Shown: positions 36,985 to 38,327 of the stretch, piece by piece
Position numbering within the stretch: position 1 is the stretch's first letter
Layout of the letters: each line of letters opens with the position of its first letter
NCBI GenBank assembly: GCA_013696665.1
Contig: JACCYC010000248.1
Coordinates: 1 to 38,327, forward strand
DNA length: 38,327 bases
DNA from: Burkholderiaceae bacterium
GTDB lineage: Bacteria > Pseudomonadota > Gammaproteobacteria > Burkholderiales > Burkholderiaceae_F
Reading direction: 5' to 3'
Notes under the pieces: model-generated
What the model saw: the letters and a program-made list of their open reading frames with translations, nothing else
What the model was told of the DNA's origin: nothing
Databases searched by the model: none
Program-made: the position numbers and the translations under genes

Positions 36985-38327
36985 TTGCGCAGCGGCCTGC
37001 AGATAAACGGCCCCAACTTCGGCATCGCGTCTGTCTTCGAAGCAGCGAACGCGACGTCAAACCCGCAGCGCCCACTCGCGAGTTCGGCTGTGAAACTCGA
37101 GTTACCGGGAAGATCCGGCACGAAGACTTCCCCATCGTGGCCCACGAAGTAGCGCTGCGTGGTTCCGACGATCTGCACGTCCGACCCGGCCGGCAGATGT
37201 GAACCGTCGGCGAGTTTCACTTCGAGAATCGCGCTCGTGCGTCTGCGCGCGTCGTATTCGGCGATCGCGCCAGAACGGAACTGCGGAATGATGCGCATTT
37301 CGCGGCTCTTGATCGCAACGTCGATCGGAATGTCGCGTTCGTCGATCGTGATCCGGTTCGCCGAATAGGGCGTCAGCCGTGGCAGCAGTACCTGGCCGTA
37401 ACGGTCGGTACGTCCCAAGAGGTTGCCTTCGTGAAAGACGCGTATTCCTTCAATCTCACCGACGCTTACGAGCCCAAAGCTGTCCGTGATCGGACGGCTC
37501 GCGAATGTATGTCCGGCGATGGCACCGAAGCCGCCGCTTGCTGTCGCACGCGCAGCAGTTTCACCTTCGAACGAAGAGGCTTCCAGGGTGTACACGCCAT
37601 AGCGCCACGTGTAGCCAAGACTTGCGTCGAATTGCTGACGGGTCGTCGCGCGCAGTCGGTAGCCGATTCCTTCATCGCTTGGAAGCGCGCGTTGTACTGC
37701 GGCGCCGGCGTAAGAAGAGCGGGTACCGGTACCTGCTCCGCTTGTCGTAGAGGCTTCACCTGTCACGCTGGTGCGGCCGTCGAGTGCCATTGTCAGCGTC
37801 GCAAAGGCTGATGTCTGTCCGAAAACGCCAAATGACCGCGACGTTGAAACAGTAAGGAACGTGCCTTGCGCCAGCGTCACTGAATACGACAAGGCAACGG
37901 TGTCTACGCCCGCAAGGCCACGGTAACGCTGTGCCGCCCAGGCAACGCCGATTGAACCTGCCTGCCCCAGGTTCAGCCCAGCCGACGCCTGCGACTGCCG
38001 CTGCATAACCAAGGATGACAAATCACCCACCAGGCGAAATTGCGGACTGGCCCAGACCGAGCGCGCGCCGAAGTTGAAACGGCGGCCCTGATACTCATAT
38101 CCGCCGATCCACAACTGTCCGCGGCCGTCGCGCCCGTCGCTAAGCGCCGCGCCCGCAGTGACAATGCCCAGCAATCCGACCGAGACATCGGCTGTAGCAC
38201 CGGCCGCTCGCACGATGTCGTCAGCTTCGAAACGTCCCTCCACGGTCAGGCGGTCGCTGAGACCGCGCCGCCAGTAGCCGGAGGCGAGTGGGCCACCGTA
38301 GTCGAAGCTCGACAGCCCGTAGTTCTC
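36981..38327 (-). CDS. Fimbrial usher protein (partial; 5' end beyond the right edge of the window)
   Basis: Frame stays open to 38327 (ENYGLSSFDYGGPLASGYWRRGLSDRLTVEGRFEADDIV...); LLPRLTPYSANRITID, SGAIAEYDARRRTSAILEV, LPAGSDVQI typical of FimD/PapC ushers. Confidence 0.9.
   Translation of the reverse strand, partial: ENYGLSSFDYGGPLASGYWRRGLSDRLTVEGRFEADDIVRAAGATADVSVGLLGIVTAGAALSDGRDGRGQLWIGGYEYQGRRFNFGARSVWASPQFRLVGDLSSLVMQRQSQASAGLNLGQAGSIGVAWAAQRYRGLAGVDTVALSYSVTLAQGTFLTVSTSRSFGVFGQTSAFATLTMALDGRTSVTGEASTTSGAGTGTRSSYAGAAVQRALPSDEGIGYRLRATTRQQFDASLGYTWRYGVYTLEASSFEGETAARATASGGFGAIAGHTFASRPITDSFGLVSVGEIEGIRVFHEGNLLGRTDRYGQVLLPRLTPYSANRITIDERDIPIDVAIKSREMRIIPQFRSGAIAEYDARRRTSAILEVKLADGSHLPAGSDVQIVGTTQRYFVGHDGEVFVPDLPGNSSFTAELASGRCGFDVAFAASKTDAMPKLGPFICRPLRK

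Noticed and set aside
1-38327. CRISPR arrays, transposases, integrases, phage genes, rRNA or tRNA
   Set aside because: No regularly spaced direct repeats, no recombinase/transposase motifs and no recognisable structural RNA were seen by eye; tRNAscan/Infernal would be needed to be certain.

Overview
The window is high-GC bacterial chromosome with dense coding on both strands. Gene content and order (fmdB-like / DUF502 / aspS / nudB, a Bug-family binding protein, SWIB fused to a Lys/Ala-rich tail) suggest a betaproteobacterium, probably Burkholderiales; this is inferred from families, not from a search. From left to right it contains: (1) a divergent cluster with a cytoplasmic-looking CxPxR sulfatase and Bug-type binding protein on +, and a phosphosulfolactate-synthase/HSA32-like protein, a family-5 ABC solute-binding protein, an iron alcohol dehydrogenase and a class-I glutamine amidotransferase on -; (2) a small minus-strand transcription unit with its own promoter and terminator, next to a tiny hydrophobic ORF; (3) a class III nucleotidyl cyclase / STAND-type ATPase / TPR protein and a methyltransferase; (4) an overlapping PAP2 phosphatase / metallophosphoesterase / DAG-kinase-like operon; (5) a glutamine-synthetase-family enzyme; (6) fmdB-like / DUF502 / aspS / nudB / SRPBCC / lipoprotein / EEP nuclease-like / clsB-like run; (7) gluconokinase; (8) the coupled exonuclease / ATP-dependent ligase / Lhr-like helicase DNA-repair operon; (9) a SWIB protein with a histone-H1-like tail and an inverted-repeat-rich leader; (10) an HNH nuclease, small lipoproteins, and a response regulator with an excisionase-type HTH; (11) a CYTH-CHAD protein and the start of a spore-coat-U/usher secretion locus that runs off the right edge. 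No rRNA, tRNA, CRISPR array, transposase or prophage was recognised. The least explained parts are the sulfatase/phosphosulfolactate-synthase-like cluster and the 6984-7440 small-gene region. All family calls come from reading motifs; no database search was run.
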